The notes under the pieces are model-generated. The model was not told the DNA's origin. It did not search any database and saw nothing but the letters and a program-made list of their open reading frames with translations. Shown here in pieces: positions 4,959-6,684 of a stretch of DNA of 6,684 nt. This DNA comes from JBGSST01 sp041736915 (GTDB lineage: Bacteria > Bdellovibrionota > FAC87 > UBA2466). Location: contig JBGSST010000396.1 in NCBI GenBank assembly GCA_041736915.1, forward strand, positions 1 through 6,684. Reading direction: 5' to 3'. Positions within the stretch are counted from its first letter, which is position 1. Every line of letters starts with the position of its first letter. The position numbers were made by a program, and so were the translations under genes.

Positions 4959-6551
4959 TTGACGCCACACATCACAAACCACAGAGTTTCTCTGTTCGCG
5001 GTGATCTTTTCGCTGCTGTTGCTCAGTGCGTGCGCCACGGCGCCGAAGTCGAGCCCCGCCGGTAATCTCGCCACGGATGAAGCCCCCGCACCCGTCGCGG
5101 TAGCGAGCCCCGGCGATGAGCATGAGTCGGAAGAATCGCGGCTGGCGTCGCGAATCGAAAACCAGTCGATCGACGACATCATCAAGCTCGAAGAGCCGAA
5201 CACCCAAACGCTTTACGATAACTCCCGTTACGATTTCCCCATCACGGTGAACTCCCGCGTTGAGGGCTGGATAGATTATTTTACGGGCCGCGGCCGCGAG
5301 CATATGGAGCGCTACCTGGCCCGCTCGGCTCGCTACATCCCGCGCATGAAAGAGACGCTCAAGAAATTGGGCATGCCGCAGGATCTCGTTTACCTAGCGC
5401 TCATCGAAAGTGGTTTTAACTTGAAGGCCCGCTCGCACGCCCGCGCGGTGGGTCCGTGGCAGTTCATCAAGCCCACGGGCAAGCGCTACGGCCTTCGGGT
5501 CGATGCGTGGATCGACGAGCGTCGTGATCCTATCCGCAGCACCGAAGCCGCCGCCAAGTATCTGCGCGACCTCTACTTGATGTTTGAATCGTGGTACCTC
5601 GCGGCCTCGGCCTACAACGCGGGTGAGTACAAAGTGCTCCGCGCGATCGAGACCGAGAAGACCAACAACTTCTGGCGCATCGCCGAGACCCGTTCGCTCA
5701 AGCGTGAGACCAAGGATTACGTGCCGAAGCTCATTGCGGCCGCCGTGATCGCCAAGAACCCCAAACGCTACGGCTTCGACGCCGTTGCTTATCAAGAGCC
5801 TTTGGACTTCGAAGAGGTGACCGTCGATTTCCCGCTGCACCTGCGCGAGATCAGCAAGATCATCGACGTCGACATGGAAGACCTCGAAGAGCTCAATCCG
5901 CACCTCGTGCGCAATACGATTCCGCCGAACATGGCCGACTTCGCTCTGCGCGTTCCGCCGGGAACCCGTGTGCTCGTCGAGCGCGCCGTCGCCCAGCTCA
6001 AGCCCACGATGCAGGAAAGCGTGCTGCCCAAGCAGCACGTCGTGAAGAGCGGCGAAACGCTGAACTCCATCGCGCGTAAGTACCGCAATTCGTCGCGTTC
6101 GCTCGCCAACGCCAACAACGTCGTGCCCAAAGAAAAGCTGACGCCGGGGTTAGAGCTCGTGATTCCAGGGGTGGAAGAGCGGCAGGAGTCGCGTCGTCAG
6201 ACCGTATCGGTATCGTCCAGCAGCCGTCGTGGAGCGCGCACCAATGCCGCGGTCGCCACTCCCGACGAAACGGGTTTTGTGTCGCACGTCGTGCGCCGGG
6301 GCGAGTCGCTGTGGTCGATCTCAGAGAAATACGACGTTACCGTACAGGACATCTTCCGCTGGAACGGCCTCAAGAAAAACCGCATCTTTCCGGGCAAGCG
6401 CCTGAAGATCAAAGCGGCCAATAGCGCGGAAGGGCAGTCGGCCCACTCCAAAGCCGCGCGCAAGGCCCCGGCGGCGTCGCTGCCGAAGAAGGCCGGCATG
6501 CTCCGCACGTCGGTATCGTCGCGTCCGGCGAAGCGGGCCCCCAACAACTAA
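4959..6551 (+). CDS. mltD: membrane-bound lytic murein transglycosylase D, lipoprotein with two LysM repeats
   Basis: This 530-residue enzyme (counted from the TTG at 4959) cleaves peptidoglycan glycan strands non-hydrolytically, forming 1,6-anhydro ends during wall remodelling. A lipoprotein signal ends in LSAC (Cys25); the next residue is Ala, not Asp, which in enterobacteria points to the outer membrane. An acidic, Pro-rich linker (about 30-85) follows. The SLT domain covers about 100-235, with the catalytic Glu150 in ALIESGFN, GPWQFI at 165-170, DERRDP (186-191), STEAAAKYL (194-202) and AYNAG (218-222). An MltD-type connector reaches about 350. LysM1 (360-403, HVVKSGETLNSIARKY) and LysM2 (443-485, HVVRRGESLWSISEKY) bind glycan. 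The final 45 residues are basic and low-complexity. Domain order and length fit MltD, and no key residue is missing. It has its own promoter region and terminator, so it is probably monocistronic. The MltD assignment is very likely; paralogues of this type exist in some genomes. Confidence 0.95.
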   Translation: MTPHITNHRVSLFAVIFSLLLLSACATAPKSSPAGNLATDEAPAPVAVASPGDEHESEESRLASRIENQSIDDIIKLEEPNTQTLYDNSRYDFPITVNSRVEGWIDYFTGRGREHMERYLARSARYIPRMKETLKKLGMPQDLVYLALIESGFNLKARSHARAVGPWQFIKPTGKRYGLRVDAWIDERRDPIRSTEAAAKYLRDLYLMFESWYLAASAYNAGEYKVLRAIETEKTNNFWRIAETRSLKRETKDYVPKLIAAAVIAKNPKRYGFDAVAYQEPLDFEEVTVDFPLHLREISKIIDVDMEDLEELNPHLVRNTIPPNMADFALRVPPGTRVLVERAVAQLKPTMQESVLPKQHVVKSGETLNSIARKYRNSSRSLANANNVVPKEKLTPGLELVIPGVEERQESRRQTVSVSSSSRRGARTNAAVATPDETGFVSHVVRRGESLWSISEKYDVTVQDIFRWNGLKKNRIFPGKRLKIKAANSAEGQSAHSKAARKAPAASLPKKAGMLRTSVSSRPAKRAPNN

Positions 6552-6567
6552 CTAGTTAAGCTTACCC

Positions 6568-6602
6568 AACGGCGGCTCCTCACGGGGCCGCCGTTTTTTT
6601 TT
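6568..6602 (+). terminator. intrinsic terminator of mltD
   Basis: AACGGCGGC (6568-6576) pairs perfectly with GCCGCCGTT (6587-6595). The stem can be extended inward by a T-G wobble and two C-G pairs to a four-base loop (TCAC). A run of nine T (6594-6602) follows. It starts 17 bases after the TAA and is a strong rho-independent terminator. Confidence 0.95.
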
Positions 6603-6684
6603 GCCGGCGGTAGGGCTCGGCAAGGGAGCGTGGGGGACGTGTGACTAGTGCGGATCTTCGGTCGGATCGTTTGCCACGTGCGAA

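Noticed and set aside
5394..6038. Long minus-strand open frame inside mltD
   Set aside because: It is a shadow of the SLT and connector region, with no independent start signal or domain.
6603..6684. Possible start of another gene or RNA at the right edge
   Set aside because: Only 82 bases remain after the terminator, with no convincing promoter, ribosome site or conserved RNA pattern.

Overview
This window comes from a moderately GC-rich bacterial chromosome. Two predicted lipoproteins, a secreted PQQ-type dehydrogenase and a LysM murein transglycosylase indicate a Gram-negative cell with a periplasm. Gene content and style (MltD with LysM repeats, a small Lys-rich protein next to dnaB, a CADD-type protein, a TTG start) are compatible with a Bdellovibrionota or deltaproteobacteria-like organism. 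That placement is an impression, not something the sequence proves. I see no IS element, phage gene, CRISPR array, tRNA or rRNA.

Left part (1-2917, all minus strand). Reading along the minus strand, the first gene is a secreted PQQ-dependent aldose-type sugar dehydrogenase (1811-2917), closed by a strong intrinsic terminator (1758-1803). Next is a 93-residue, one-helix, Arg-tailed protein that I do not recognise (1303-1584). A near-consensus sigma70 promoter (1271-1299) follows directly and drives a CADD/PqqC-like diiron protein (555-1241). The M48 metalloprotease lipoprotein lies 38 bp further on and leaves the window at base 1 (1-516). The last two genes look like one transcription unit.

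Right part (2918-6684, plus strand). A 177-bp divergent intergenic region carries a 12-bp-period repeat array (2998-3057) ahead of the replicative helicase gene dnaB (3095-4432). A small protein follows, with a Lys/Pro-rich N-terminal tail and a compact helical C-terminal part (4496-4819). The 139 bp after it hold a cluster of inverted repeats, including a perfect 12-bp palindrome and a TATAAT box. This leads into the mltD-like lytic transglycosylase gene (4959-6551), which appears to start at a TTG codon and ends in a strong terminator (6568-6602). Bases 6603-6684 show nothing I can support.

How the genes relate. The window mixes DNA replication (DnaB), envelope maintenance (MltD, M48 protease), periplasmic sugar oxidation and probably folate-precursor synthesis, so it is mostly ordinary chromosomal housekeeping. 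The most notable gene is the CADD-like one. It retains the tyrosine, lysine and all six diiron ligands that define the self-sacrificing p-aminobenzoate synthase of Chlamydia. The most notable non-coding signals are the 12-bp array before dnaB and the palindrome cluster before mltD.
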